59,046 bases of DNA from Bacteroides sp. (GCA_023666705.1 JAMPBO010000019.1:1-59046), one strand, 5' to 3'. Counted from the stretch's first letter, positions 18,588-27,359 are shown. The notes: a model not told the origin generated them from the letters alone. Numbers and translations: made by a program.

Positions 18588-19145
18588 TTAAAACAATACT
18601 GAAATATTTCTATATGAACGAATCGCTGCATAGCAGTCAGCATATTGTTTCTCACTAATATGCAGTTCCTCCCTAATCTCCCCCGGAGGATAACCAGCTA
18701 TATTAAGCCTCAATACTTCTTTTTGCAGACTTGATAGCCGATTAAGATATCGCAGCATTCTTTTACTATATCCTTCCTCATCCTTTTCAAACAATTCCTT
18801 TTCAATCAAAAAGTCATCAGCAATCATATCTCCGATGATAGTGTTTTCATCATCTTCAATCAGTGTATCAAGTGAAATCGACACACTATCTGCCTTACGT
18901 TTCTCACGATTTCTTCTTGTCATTTCTGTCTTAATCTTATTTGATAAGCAAGAATATAAAAAAACATCAAACGGCTGCGAATTGTTATATCGTCTCATTA
19001 CATCAACAAATACTTCATTTGCCAAGGAATAAAAATCATCCAAATCCTTATCTGATAACCCACCAAATTTCAATAAAATCTTGTCAACAGTCTTATGAAG
19101 TTTTTGGGCATTATTCCTATAATATGAATCTAAAATTTGTTCCAT
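18588..19145 (-). CDS. sigma-70 family factor of the element
   Basis: A 185-aa alternative sigma factor. Region 2 is seen in DLDDFYSLANEVFVDVMRRY and FLYSCLSNKIKTEMTRRNRE, and region 4 in LSSLQKEVLRLNIAGYPPGE followed by ELHISEKQYADCYAAIR. Length and order suit the small ECF or TcdR/UviA-like factors that drive toxin, bacteriocin or late phage genes. GGGGGTG lies nine bases before the ATG at 19145. It is the first gene behind a consensus promoter covered by LexA boxes, so it is the likely master switch linking SOS response to the rightward lysis and tail genes. Confidence 0.85.
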   Translation of the reverse strand: MEQILDSYYRNNAQKLHKTVDKILLKFGGLSDKDLDDFYSLANEVFVDVMRRYNNSQPFDVFLYSCLSNKIKTEMTRRNREKRKADSVSISLDTLIEDDENTIIGDMIADDFLIEKELFEKDEEGYSKRMLRYLNRLSSLQKEVLRLNIAGYPPGEIREELHISEKQYADCYAAIRSYRNISVLF

Positions 19146-19241
19146 CTTTAATACACCCCCTTTCATCATTTATGTATTGTTTATTTCTACTTTTGAATGT
19201 TTGCAGATAAGTCTTTTATTTAGTTATTGTTGGTAAAAACG

Positions 19242-19294
19242 ATTATAGAACGTATGTTTGTTTATGTCAATAGTTATTTTCGAACGTTTGTTCT
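19242..19294 (-). promoter_or_regulatory. consensus sigma-A promoter with two LexA boxes
   Basis: On the minus strand TTGACA (19270-19265) and TATAAT (19247-19242) are exactly 17 bases apart. Reading the plus strand, AGAACGTATGTTTG (19247-19260) fills the spacer and CGAACGTTTGTTCT (19281-19294) lies just upstream; both fit the Firmicute LexA box (CGAAC-N4-GTTCG), the second fully in its core. The centres are 34 bp apart. A LexA dimer at either box would block RNA polymerase, so the sigma and DUF262 genes should be SOS-inducible. Confidence 0.85.
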
Positions 19295-19362
19295 TTATCA
19301 AGTATCTCATAATTAGTGCTTATTATTAAAATGCTGCTGTTAAATCATATATTTAAGTTGAC

Positions 19363-19444
19363 AAATGCTTATAATGTGCTAAAGCACATTATAAGCATTT
19401 TAAATGCTTACACCTTTGATATGATACTTATATAACCGGTTATA
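19363..19444 (+). promoter_or_regulatory. long perfect inverted repeat and TATAACCGGTTATA palindrome before the endolysin
   Basis: Seventeen bases at 19363-19379 (AAATGCTTATAATGTGC) are perfectly repeated in inverted form at 19384-19400 around a TAAA loop. A further AAATGCTTA occurs at 19402-19410. TATAACCGGTTATA (19431-19444) is a perfect 14-bp palindrome directly before the ribosome site. They suggest operator sites or an mRNA hairpin that controls lysis. No standard promoter with good spacing is evident, so transcription may use the element's sigma factor. Confidence 0.6.
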
Positions 19445-19470
19445 AAACAAAATATAAGGAGGAATTTACG

Positions 19471-20412
19471 ATGGCAAATTTAAATCAAAAATTTGCAGAT
19501 AATGCAAGAAAATATGTAAAACAAGGACCAACCACATTTCGAAAATGGTTTTATGGTTCCGAGCAAAAAGGTATCCCCTGGTGTGCAATATTTGTTTCAT
19601 ATGTAGCAAATGTAACAGGAATATTAGGAACACTAGTCAAAAAAAGTGCTAGTTCTGGTGAAACCGCACGTTCAAGTGTCAAAGCCGGTTGGGGAAAATG
19701 GTACGAAGGACATAATACAAAACCACAAGTAGGCGATATCATTCTTTTCACCCATAACGGTAAAGGCAGATATCCTAATCAGGATATATATTTCAGCGAC
19801 CACATAGGAATTGTATATAAAGTTGATACAAACTATGTTTATACTGTTGAAGGAAACACCAATAGCAATGATAACGATCGTTCGATAGTTAGTGAACATA
19901 AATACAAACTATATTCAGGATTAATCAATGGCTATTTCCGTCCTAATTGGCCTACGGTTGAGCCACCAGTTTCTAATCCAATTCCTAATCCAGTTCCTAA
20001 TCCAGTTCCTGACGCTATCTATCGTGTACGAGCCGGAAACAAATGGTATCCTGCTGTGAAAAATTCTAATGATTACGCAGGTATTATCGGTATCCCAATT
20101 ACAGATGTTGCTATAAAATTTAGTAAAGGAATTTACAAATACAGGGTTCATGTAAAAGGTGGTAACTGGTTGCCATGGGTTACAGGATATAATATAAGTG
20201 ATGACAATAATGGCTACGCCGGAAACAAAAAAGAAATTGATGCGATTCAGATTGTTTATGATGGCAAACTTAAAGCACATTATCGTGTAAGCCCCGTCAA
20301 TCGCAATTATTATCCATTTCAAGATGACAATGAAACAACAAAAGGACAAGATGGTTATGCAGGCAGTTTTGGCACAAGCATTGATCGTCTCCAGATAATA
20401 CTTAAAAGCTGA
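19471..20412 (+). CDS. CHAP-domain endolysin with cell-wall-binding repeats
   Basis: A 313-aa peptidoglycan hydrolase without signal peptide. The N-terminal 165 residues are a CHAP-like NlpC/P60 amidase or endopeptidase with Cys38 (GIPWCAIFVSYV) and His111 (FSDHIGIVYKVD). A PNPVPNPVP linker follows, then two to three repeats of about 50 residues with YRVxxxxxWYP/LPxV and GYAGxxG motifs, as found in clostridial phage lysins and presumed to bind the wall. AAGGAGG is upstream. It stands alone, directly beside the control region and far from the holin and the second lysin at 57777, which is unusual for a phage. Confidence 0.88.
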   Translation: MANLNQKFADNARKYVKQGPTTFRKWFYGSEQKGIPWCAIFVSYVANVTGILGTLVKKSASSGETARSSVKAGWGKWYEGHNTKPQVGDIILFTHNGKGRYPNQDIYFSDHIGIVYKVDTNYVYTVEGNTNSNDNDRSIVSEHKYKLYSGLINGYFRPNWPTVEPPVSNPIPNPVPNPVPDAIYRVRAGNKWYPAVKNSNDYAGIIGIPITDVAIKFSKGIYKYRVHVKGGNWLPWVTGYNISDDNNGYAGNKKEIDAIQIVYDGKLKAHYRVSPVNRNYYPFQDDNETTKGQDGYAGSFGTSIDRLQIILKS

Positions 20413-20424
20413 CATTTCCTATAA

Positions 20425-20474
20425 GGGGAAGAATCCAAAGTTTGATGGTTTACACAAATTTAGGATTCTTCCTC
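20425..20474. terminator. terminator between endolysin and toxin-antitoxin pair
   Basis: GGGGAAGAATCC pairs with GGATTCTTCCTC (one G.T), followed by TTTC. It separates two convergent transcripts. Confidence 0.65.
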
Positions 20475-20485
20475 TTTCATCGCTG

Positions 20486-20704
20486 TTATATTTTGCTGTT
20501 AAAATATTCCTGTGTAACTTGCAATTGTTTCTTCAAAATTTCTTTCCACATATGAGAGCGAATTTCACCAGAACCTTTTGACACCTTTGTTAATTTAACA
20601 TTACCATTATCATCTATTTTTCGGTAAAAATAATGGTCTGTATCTTTATATAATTCCCAGCCATCGCTTTCGCAAAATCTCTTTAATTCTTTCCATCTTG
20701 GCAC
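20486..20704 (-). CDS. HicA-like toxin of a toxin-antitoxin pair
   Basis: A 72-aa basic protein starting with GTG. The layout GWELYKDTDHYFYRKIDDNG, then KGSGEI, then WKEILKKQLQVTQEYFN follows the dsRBD-like HicA/YcfA fold of mRNA interferases, although the usual catalytic GSH reads TDH here. It overlaps the upstream antitoxin gene by 22 bases, as is normal for such pairs. It would be a maintenance or defence module of the element. Confidence 0.65.
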   Translation of the reverse strand: MPRWKELKRFCESDGWELYKDTDHYFYRKIDDNGNVKLTKVSKGSGEIRSHMWKEILKKQLQVTQEYFNSKI

Positions 20705-21108
20705 TGTAACATATCTCCTATCTTTTGAGGGTCATCCATAATTAATGCCTTAAATATATAAGGAATATGTTTTTTTCTATTTAAACTATGTGAATATATT
20801 TCGTATTCATTATAATAATCGAGTGAATAGTCCAATATTGATTGTCCAAGTTTTAATCGTGCTTCTTTTTCATCTTTTCCATTTTCAATAAGATCAATCT
20901 CATTCAGTGATAATGTAACCGAATTATCATTCTCAACATATTTTAATGCTGAAAATTGATATGCTTGCAGAATTTCCAATATAGTATCCAAATTAGAAAG
21001 CCACATTTTATCTCTTGTTCTTTTTATAAATTTAGGTTTTTCATGAATAACACTATCACAAGTAGCACTCCACTCATTTCTCACATTTGTAGCCTGTTCC
21101 ATCAACAT
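20683..21108 (-). CDS. antitoxin partner of the HicA-like toxin
   Basis: A 141-aa acidic protein. The N-terminus (NVRNEWSATCDSVIHEKPKF) resembles the antitoxin class paired with YcfA-type toxins in Firmicutes, and LSLNEIDLIENGKDEKEARL is its usual middle. GGAG is directly before the ATG at 21117 but nine bases before that at 21108, so the latter is preferred. A promoter overlapped by two GTGTACAC palindromes lies just upstream, which indicates autoregulation. Confidence 0.65.
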   Translation of the reverse strand: MLMEQATNVRNEWSATCDSVIHEKPKFIKRTRDKMWLSNLDTILEILQAYQFSALKYVENDNSVTLSLNEIDLIENGKDEKEARLKLGQSILDYSLDYYNEYEIYSHSLNRKKHIPYIFKALIMDDPQKIGDMLQCQDGKN

Positions 21109-21132
21109 ATCTATCATCTCCTTTATACCCCC

Positions 21133-21171
21133 ATTATAACAAAAGTGTACACTTTGTCAACAGTGTACACT
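21133..21171 (-). promoter_or_regulatory. autoregulated toxin-antitoxin promoter
   Basis: Minus strand TTGACA (21160-21155), 16 bases, TATAAT (21138-21133). The palindrome AAAGTGTACACTTT (21142-21155) fills the spacer and AGTGTACACT recurs at 21162-21171. The rest of the gap up to 21544 holds only an AT-rich stretch with two ribosome-site-like sequences and the mini-frame ATG-ACG-TGA at 21486-21494. Confidence 0.75.
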
Positions 21172-21544
21172 TTATTATATGTCAAATATCTTTCTTTTAT
21201 TCCAAATTCCCTACCAGATTACCTACATCAATCGCTTGCGTACTCTCTACATAAATTTCGTCAATCGTTTTTTGTAGGATACAAATTTGAATATGATGTT
21301 GGAATTAGATAAAACAGATAAATTTTATTCTCCCAAAAATAGAAATTATAGCTTTGAATAAATGGACAAGGAACGATTTTCAAAACAACTCAAATTTTAA
21401 GAAAAACCAAAAAACAAATGTAGAAATATATATTATAACCATCATTTCACTAACTGTTAACCTATCAAAAAAGGAGAAAAAAATTATGACGTGAAAATCA
21501 ACAAACAAAATATTATCAAAATGGAAAGGAGAAAATCGTAACAA

Positions 21545-21745
21545 ATGAGAGATACTTTCAAAATCAATAACAACACATTCGGAGGAATTATATATTCTAC
21601 GGATTTTCATACGGATTGCAAAAAAGAAAATAAAAATGGTTCAACGATTGCACAACGTATTATTTCTGATAAAAAGTTTGACAAACAATGCATGAATAAT
21701 ATTAAAAATAATTTATCAAGGAAGGGAATGAAAAATTATGAATAA
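21545..21745 (+). CDS. hypothetical protein, 66 aa
   Basis: A basic, Asn- and Lys-rich protein with no recognised domain. AAAGGAG lies 13 bases before the ATG. It overlaps the next gene by eight bases, so it is the first gene of the operon that leads into the RNA polymerase-like gene. There is no membrane segment. I do not recognise it. Confidence 0.5.
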   Translation: MRDTFKINNNTFGGIIYSTDFHTDCKKENKNGSTIAQRIISDKKFDKQCMNNIKNNLSRKGMKNYE

Positions 21746-22142
21746 ACTTACATATAAAAAAATTGCTGATTCAATCATTGAAGTTAATCTTTTAAACGGT
21801 TACACAATTATTGCAATCCGTACATGGAATAAAAATACACATGATTACACAGTCCAATTAAGATTAAAGGAAAACACAATTGACCGGTGGGATGTGATTG
21901 AAGAGGCACAAAACCTTAAAATTAACTGTAATTACAAGTTTATTAACTCTGCTATTTTGAAGCTGGTATCAAATTTATTATATGATGGTTTCTTTGATTA
22001 TTATATCGAGCGGTATAAATATGAAATAAAATGCTTTGAAATGGGAGATGAAATAAAGTGTATGGAAGCTTATCATGGACAAATTATGCGGACAGACGGC
22101 TATTGTAATAAAAATTGCCAAATAACGCCAAACGGTTATTAG
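21738..22142 (+). CDS. hypothetical protein, 134 aa
   Basis: Contains a mixed alpha/beta stretch (YTIIAIRTWNKNTHDYTVQL) and a Cys-bearing tail. No family recognised. AAGGAAGGG is upstream. Its stop codon lies in the ribosome site of the RNA polymerase-like gene, indicating coupled translation and possibly a related role. Confidence 0.6.
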   Translation: MNKLTYKKIADSIIEVNLLNGYTIIAIRTWNKNTHDYTVQLRLKENTIDRWDVIEEAQNLKINCNYKFINSAILKLVSNLLYDGFFDYYIERYKYEIKCFEMGDEIKCMEAYHGQIMRTDGYCNKNCQITPNGY

Positions 22143-22154
22143 GGGGTGCTGATT

Positions 22155-24896
22155 ATGTTAAATAAACAATATAATTTATATTCTGTTGATACCGGACATT
22201 TTTACAGTAATCACGAGAAATATTTACATGATATGAATTGTAAGTACCGCAAAGAACGTAACTATGTCCAAAATCAACTGCCTGAATTAGAAAAACAGTT
22301 AAAGCAGCTTGGATATACAGATGATGATATCAAACACCTTAAAAATAATAAATCTGAAGAAGTTAATGTTATTGAATCATCTGATGACACAGTTTCTAAA
22401 TATATAAGCCTAATAAAATTGATAAAGCATAAAAGAGAAAAAGCAAAAGAATCAAAAGAGAAATTGCTTACTCTTCTATCAAATAAAGCTACACAAAATG
22501 AACGAACAGATGGAAAAGACCATATTCGTTATATAAAAGAAGATAGCCTAAATGATACAAATGTAATATCTATTTTTGATTCTGCCCTTAGCCGGACTAT
22601 TGGTATTAAACAAGATGAATTTACGGAAGATTTAATGATTGTACAAGTCTATTATTTTGATGTATTTAAAGATATTTCCTTTTATGGATTTGTGTATAAA
22701 GGCGAGAAATATAAATATTTCACATCTTCTGCCGGACAAATCCGTAAGAAGAAAGCTGTATTTATAAAAGAAACTATTTGGAACCAGGTTGAAAAAACGA
22801 TTATGTGCGGGCTTACCATAGATAAAATCAATGCAAAAGGCGGAAATAACGTCAATAAACATTTGGCTTATATGGCTTTAACCAATTCTGCGACTGATGA
22901 ATGGCAAGAATTTGATATTGATAAAACGATTGTCATTGATGATTTTGAAACTAATGTGTATGGAACCTTTGATTTTGTAGATGAAACTGACTATTCGATT
23001 ACAAGAAAAACGGATTATATTCCTATCCCCCACACTGATGGGGCCGGTATGATATTACCATCCGTATCAACCAAAAATTTTATGTTCCGTGCACCTTGGA
23101 TTAAGGGATTATTAGGAGTATTTGATTTTAAGCGATTTATAGAAGAAAACAACTACTCTCCTGTCATCATTGATATTTATGGGAAAGAACATAATGTGAT
23201 TAAAGAAGATATTCAAGTAATCTTCACCAAAAGTCAGATGAAGATGTGGAAGTATTATGATAGCTGGGAAGAATATAAGGATCATTTCAGGAAATATCAT
23301 TGCAATGCCGGCAGATGCAATATTGAAGCAGACAGAATTGGCAATGCCAAGATAAACTACCAAATGCTTCAAACACTTACAGACATTACAGATAATGAGA
23401 TTGACTTGTTGACGCAAAAATCTGCCGAACGGATTCGTAATGTATGTAATTCAAAGGATACTATGTTAGACATACTTGGTGTAACACCTTATAACACACA
23501 TATGACACCGTTCCAGAAAGCAGTCAAGTTATATCCCGCTCTTTTAAATGATACATACGCAAAAGATGTAATACGAGAAGTTAAAAATAGTTTATTAAAA
23601 AAGTATCGTAGCGGAAAACTTGAAGTAAATGGTAAATATACTTTTCTTTTACCAGATTTCTATGCAGCTTGTGAATATTGGTTTGGACATATAGATAACC
23701 CAACAGGATTATTGGACGATAAAGAGGTATTCTGTTGGTTATTCAAACGATATGATAAATTGGATTGTTTAAGAAGTCCACATTTATATAAAGAACACGC
23801 AATCAGATTTAATATTGCAAATGATATTTATAATGAGCGTGCCGGCAGGCTTAGGGAATGGTTTACTACAGATGGGCTTTATGCAAGTACACATGACTTC
23901 ATCAGCAAAATTCTCATGTATGATGTCGATGGGGATCAGTCGCTTGTGGTTGCAGATAAAGATTTTGTGAAAATTGCAGAACGGAATATGAATGGTATTG
24001 TCCCACTTTATTATAATATGCGGAGGGCTGAACCAACAGAAATAAATAATAAAAACATCTATGCCGGACTTATTGCAGCTTTTACAGGTGGGAATATAGG
24101 GACTTACAGCAATAATATTTCAAAGATTTGGAATCATGATGTATTTATTACCGGCACCGACGAAGAAAAGCAGGAAGCTATTTCATGTGTAAAAAGGTTA
24201 TGCTGCCAGAATAATTTTGTGATTGATTATGCCAAGACATTATATAAACCTGAGTTTCCTCATGAGGTAAATGAAAAAATATCAAACTATACCAATGGAA
24301 AGCTGCCAGCTTTTTTTGAATATGCAAAGGATAAAGAAAAATCGCAAGTCCAAAACCGGAACAAGAGCTTTGTAAATAAAATATATGACAGAATACCAAA
24401 TAAACCTATTAATACAAGAGGACTTAAATTAGGGCAGATAGATTATCATATGATGATGTCTAATCCAAAGATTATATGCAGCAGGGAAGTATCTGATTTA
24501 TACGATGCACTAAATAAGCAGTATCGCTACATGATTAACATGAAGGATGAAGATGGGGATAATCTACATTATATTGCCTGTAAAATCAGAGAGGCATTTA
24601 TTAAATTTGGATATTCTGATGAAACTCTGGCAGATATGTTAGTTGAATATTTGTACGGTAGGAAGAAACGGTACAAACAATTATTGTGGTTCTGTTATGG
24701 TCAATATGCTGTCAATAATATTGAAAAAAATTTAAAGGACAGAGGTGAATATAAAAACAGCAAATATGTGCAATGTATCGACTGTGGTGAATGGTTTGAG
24801 ACAGGCATACGAAATATGAAAAAGGTCCGATGTGATGCCTGCCAAAGAGAATATAGAAAACAATGGGACAAAAACAGAAAAAACGCAAATAAATAA
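22155..24896 (+). CDS. QDE-1/YonO-like single-chain RNA polymerase
   Basis: A 913-aa protein that I read as a double-psi-beta-barrel RNA polymerase of the YonO (phage SPbeta) and eukaryotic RdRP/QDE-1 type. Visible signatures in order: FTSSAGQIRKKK (about 196), HTDGAGM (about 293), FRAPWIKGLLGVFDF with a candidate catalytic Lys (about 310-322), FTKSQMKMWKYY (about 357), LRSPHLYKEHAIR (about 550), and the metal-binding DVDGD at 590-594 followed by QSLVVAD, comparable to DFDGDQMAV of beta-prime. The C-terminus has a C4 zinc finger (CIDCGEWF, CDACQREY). YonO is a DNA-dependent RNA polymerase for late genes; the same role is inferred here for the tail genes downstream. The ATG at 22155 follows AGGGGGTG. 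An RNA-templated activity is not excluded. Confidence 0.8.
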   Translation: MLNKQYNLYSVDTGHFYSNHEKYLHDMNCKYRKERNYVQNQLPELEKQLKQLGYTDDDIKHLKNNKSEEVNVIESSDDTVSKYISLIKLIKHKREKAKESKEKLLTLLSNKATQNERTDGKDHIRYIKEDSLNDTNVISIFDSALSRTIGIKQDEFTEDLMIVQVYYFDVFKDISFYGFVYKGEKYKYFTSSAGQIRKKKAVFIKETIWNQVEKTIMCGLTIDKINAKGGNNVNKHLAYMALTNSATDEWQEFDIDKTIVIDDFETNVYGTFDFVDETDYSITRKTDYIPIPHTDGAGMILPSVSTKNFMFRAPWIKGLLGVFDFKRFIEENNYSPVIIDIYGKEHNVIKEDIQVIFTKSQMKMWKYYDSWEEYKDHFRKYHCNAGRCNIEADRIGNAKINYQMLQTLTDITDNEIDLLTQKSAERIRNVCNSKDTMLDILGVTPYNTHMTPFQKAVKLYPALLNDTYAKDVIREVKNSLLKKYRSGKLEVNGKYTFLLPDFYAACEYWFGHIDNPTGLLDDKEVFCWLFKRYDKLDCLRSPHLYKEHAIRFNIANDIYNERAGRLREWFTTDGLYASTHDFISKILMYDVDGDQSLVVADKDFVKIAERNMNGIVPLYYNMRRAEPTEINNKNIYAGLIAAFTGGNIGTYSNNISKIWNHDVFITGTDEEKQEAISCVKRLCCQNNFVIDYAKTLYKPEFPHEVNEKISNYTNGKLPAFFEYAKDKEKSQVQNRNKSFVNKIYDRIPNKPINTRGLKLGQIDYHMMMSNPKIICSREVSDLYDALNKQYRYMINMKDEDGDNLHYIACKIREAFIKFGYSDETLADMLVEYLYGRKKRYKQLLWFCYGQYAVNNIEKNLKDRGEYKNSKYVQCIDCGEWFETGIRNMKKVRCDACQREYRKQWDKNRKNANK

Positions 24897-25034
24897 ATTT
24901 CCACTTTTGTTTTTTCGCCCATGGTATATGGGCTATTGACAAATTAAGAATTTAAAATAACCCACTACAAATGGATGACCAAAAAATAAGTTTTGTGTCT
25001 ATAAGGGGAACAACAACGGAGGTAGGATACTGTT

Positions 25035-25337
25035 TTGACATTAACACAAGAGGACTTAATAAAGCAAATTGCAATGAAAGAAGATATCAATGCAGCGACA
25101 GTTCAGACTATATTTAAATCAGCTGAGAAAATTATTTATGACTACTTATCTTCTACTACTCCATCTGAAAGTAAATTAATTAAATTATTAGATGGATTAA
25201 CTTTGGAATGTCATTATATTCCAGAGAAAAAAATTCATACATATGATGATATTGTTTGTAAATCCCGGATTTGGGCAAAACCCAAAATTACCAGATATTA
25301 TAACAGAAAGCTGAATGGATATTTTGATAAAGAGTAA
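25035..25337 (+). CDS. HU-like DNA-binding protein
   Basis: A 100-aa protein starting with TTG. DLIKQIAMKEDINAATVQTI and SAEKIIYDYL match the helical N-terminal half of HU/IHF, and the TLECHYIPEKK strand follows; the flexible arm is altered and the end is basic (KPKITRYYNRKLNGYF). Single or early gene in a new transcript after the polymerase-like gene. It may bend DNA at element promoters, an inference from the fold only. Confidence 0.55.
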   Translation: MTLTQEDLIKQIAMKEDINAATVQTIFKSAEKIIYDYLSSTTPSESKLIKLLDGLTLECHYIPEKKIHTYDDIVCKSRIWAKPKITRYYNRKLNGYFDKE

Positions 25338-25364
25338 TGGAGGTGGATATCTATGGGTTGAAGA

Positions 25365-26096
25365 ATGGAAAATAAAAAAAGTCTTCTTAATTTAAACACT
25401 GTTAATATTGTTCCTAATCTATCTGTACGAATACCATCTGTCGGAGAAATTCTTGAAAATGAACAACATTATTATAGTGTCGTATCTTCCCTTACCACTA
25501 CCCCGTTTCAATATATGGTTCAATTAGATGATATGGGTATTGATTACACAACCATAACAGAATATGAATTATTCAAAATGCTATTTCCTATATATGCCCA
25601 ATCTGATCTGTCAATATTGTTTGGCGATTTAAATACATCTGATTTTGGAGTTTATACCAATCATCAGGATAATACCCAAATTATATACAGTCCGCAAAAT
25701 AATATTATGATTGATGAGCCTGTATATCACGATTTCGTTGATGTCATACGAAAAATAAACCTTTTCGGAAAGGTAAAATCGAAGCCGGGAAATGATGCGG
25801 CAAAAAAATATTTACTGGAAAAGGAGCGGAAAAAACAAAATCGGAATGCCCGAAAGCCATATGAGCCATATTTGGAAAAGCTTGTGATTGCGTTAGTTAA
25901 TACCAGTGAATTTCCATATGATTACAATTCGTGTATGGATTTATCTATCTATAGATTTAATCAAAGCCTGAAACAGATACAGCATAAAATCGCCTTTGAT
26001 AATACTATGATCGGTGTATATGCAGGAACTGTCGATGCTTCTAAAATGCGGAATAAAGATACTTTGTCTTGGATTCCAAATAACTCATTTCGGTAA
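25365..26096 (+). CDS. probable tail assembly chaperone-like protein
   Basis: A 243-aa protein. SLTTTPFQYMVQLDDMGIDY and ALVNTSEFPYDYN followed by DLSIYRFNQSLKQIQHKI resemble a conserved protein encoded next to the tail tube in clostridial siphophages, which I take as a tail assembly or tape-measure chaperone. Its place directly upstream of the tail tube gene fits. No frameshift-type overlap with a second chaperone frame is evident. There is no catalytic motif. Confidence 0.45.
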   Translation: MENKKSLLNLNTVNIVPNLSVRIPSVGEILENEQHYYSVVSSLTTTPFQYMVQLDDMGIDYTTITEYELFKMLFPIYAQSDLSILFGDLNTSDFGVYTNHQDNTQIIYSPQNNIMIDEPVYHDFVDVIRKINLFGKVKSKPGNDAAKKYLLEKERKKQNRNARKPYEPYLEKLVIALVNTSEFPYDYNSCMDLSIYRFNQSLKQIQHKIAFDNTMIGVYAGTVDASKMRNKDTLSWIPNNSFR

Positions 26097-26156
26097 TAAG
26101 ACCGCAACTGGTCTTTTTATTATAAAAAAAATAAGTAAACACAAGGAGGACAACAA

Positions 26157-26942
26157 ATGAATATTGATAAGTTTACAATTACATCCTATGACCAGATTAC
26201 TGGTTTTGACAGGACCAACGGAAGTCTGGACATGATTCTTGATGAATTAAGCGACTTCACACTTTCCCATGAGGAAGAAAAGACTGATATTACCGGCAAA
26301 GGTGGCAGAATTATCAGTTCTCTAAAGAAGAATAAGAAAGTTACCGGCAAGGGTACGAATGGTATGCTCTCTGGTGGTGCTTTGGCAGCAATGCTCGGTG
26401 CAGAAGTTGAAGATGGCAAGCATATAATCAGATATACTGACGCTATCACAGTAAACTCAAATAAGGGGCTGACTACAGAAGCAGCCGTTGGTACAGCTGG
26501 TAATGAGATTGGCATAATTTATGTAAGGGATACAAATAATGCCTATATTTCCGGTGGAAAGAAATTAACACAGACAAGCGGTGAACCTGCTACCGGAGAA
26601 TTTTCTTACAATCCTGAAACGAAGGAAATCGCTTTCTTCGCAGGTGACATTTCCGACGGAACAGAAGTAATTGCATTTTATGATGCCGAGGTTGAGGGCA
26701 AGAAGATTTCCAATAATGCAGATAATTACAGTAAGACACTGCAGTTATTTATTGATGTAACCTGCCAGGACGGTTGCGACAATCTCTTCCACGGCCAGTT
26801 TATTATTGACAGAGCAGACTTTAGCGGTACATTTGACATTGCCGGTGGTTCTGATCCTGCTACACTTGGTTTTGAATTTACTTCCATGCCTAATTTGTGT
26901 ACTGGTAAAAGTGATCTGTGGGATTTTGTACTTTTTGACTAA
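26157..26942 (+). CDS. major tail tube protein
   Basis: A 261-aa beta-rich, Gly/Thr/Asp-rich protein with a well-spaced AAGGAGG site and codon use suited to high expression. Segments such as ITSYDQITGFDRTNGSLDMI and YSKTLQLFIDVTCQDGC, with a Gly-rich central loop, fit tail tube or tail sheathless structural proteins of siphophages. It is the only candidate for tube in the locus and sits between the presumed chaperone and tape measure. No sheath gene accompanies it, so the tail should be flexible and non-contractile. Confidence 0.6.
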   Translation: MNIDKFTITSYDQITGFDRTNGSLDMILDELSDFTLSHEEEKTDITGKGGRIISSLKKNKKVTGKGTNGMLSGGALAAMLGAEVEDGKHIIRYTDAITVNSNKGLTTEAAVGTAGNEIGIIYVRDTNNAYISGGKKLTQTSGEPATGEFSYNPETKEIAFFAGDISDGTEVIAFYDAEVEGKKISNNADNYSKTLQLFIDVTCQDGCDNLFHGQFIIDRADFSGTFDIAGGSDPATLGFEFTSMPNLCTGKSDLWDFVLFD

Positions 26943-27001
26943 CAAAGCTTATGATGGTGGGCAGTATCAGACTGTCCACCGATTCAAATACGGAGTTCAA
27001 A

Positions 27002-27187
27002 ATGACAGAAAAAAAGAAACTTCCATGCCGTGTATGCGGAACACCCTTTGAGCCATGTGCAACATGCCAATCTGATAATAGAATGTTTCGATGGCGTAAT
27101 TTTGCATGTTCATTGAACTGTGCAGAAAAATATATAAGTGATACGATTGCATACCGTGAACCACAAAAGACATTTCTGTCACTGTAA
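27002..27187 (+). CDS. small zinc-finger protein
   Basis: A 61-aa protein with two pairs of cysteines (CRVCGTPFEPCATC) and a later ACSLNCAEKY, a compact zinc-binding fold seen beside tail genes in clostridial phages. CGGAG precedes the ATG at 27002; the frame is open from 26951. Function unknown. Confidence 0.55.
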   Translation: MTEKKKLPCRVCGTPFEPCATCQSDNRMFRWRNFACSLNCAEKYISDTIAYREPQKTFLSL

Positions 27188-27290
27188 CTATAAAACAGGT
27201 GTAGATGTGTCTATGAAACGCCAAACAGAAAACATAACAAAAAGACTTATTAACGAAACCAAATAACGGATATTGTGTATTGTAAATGTA

Positions 27291-27344
27291 TAGGGTTATA
27301 ACTAATATACAATATTTTATGTAATGGTTATAACCCTATTTTTT
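27291..27344 (+). terminator. terminator after the tail tube operon
   Basis: TAGGGTTATAAC pairs with GTTATAACCCTA across a 24-base loop and is followed by TTTTTT. It would stop the tail tube transcript. A tiny frame MKRQTENITKRL at 27213-27266 precedes it and resembles the MKRKPEIQTATY frame before the tape-measure repeat. Confidence 0.7.
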
Positions 27345-27359
27345 ACGGGTAGAATTGAG

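Noticed and set aside
21486-21494. ATG-ACG-TGA mini-frame behind a ribosome site as a leader peptide
   Set aside because: A two-codon frame without pairing structures or regulatory amino acids nearby gives no support for attenuation.
20419-25010. CTATAAGGGGAA found at 20419-20430 and 24999-25010 as a late-promoter motif
   Set aside because: Only two copies were found, in AT-rich gaps and one within a terminator stem; not enough to separate from chance.
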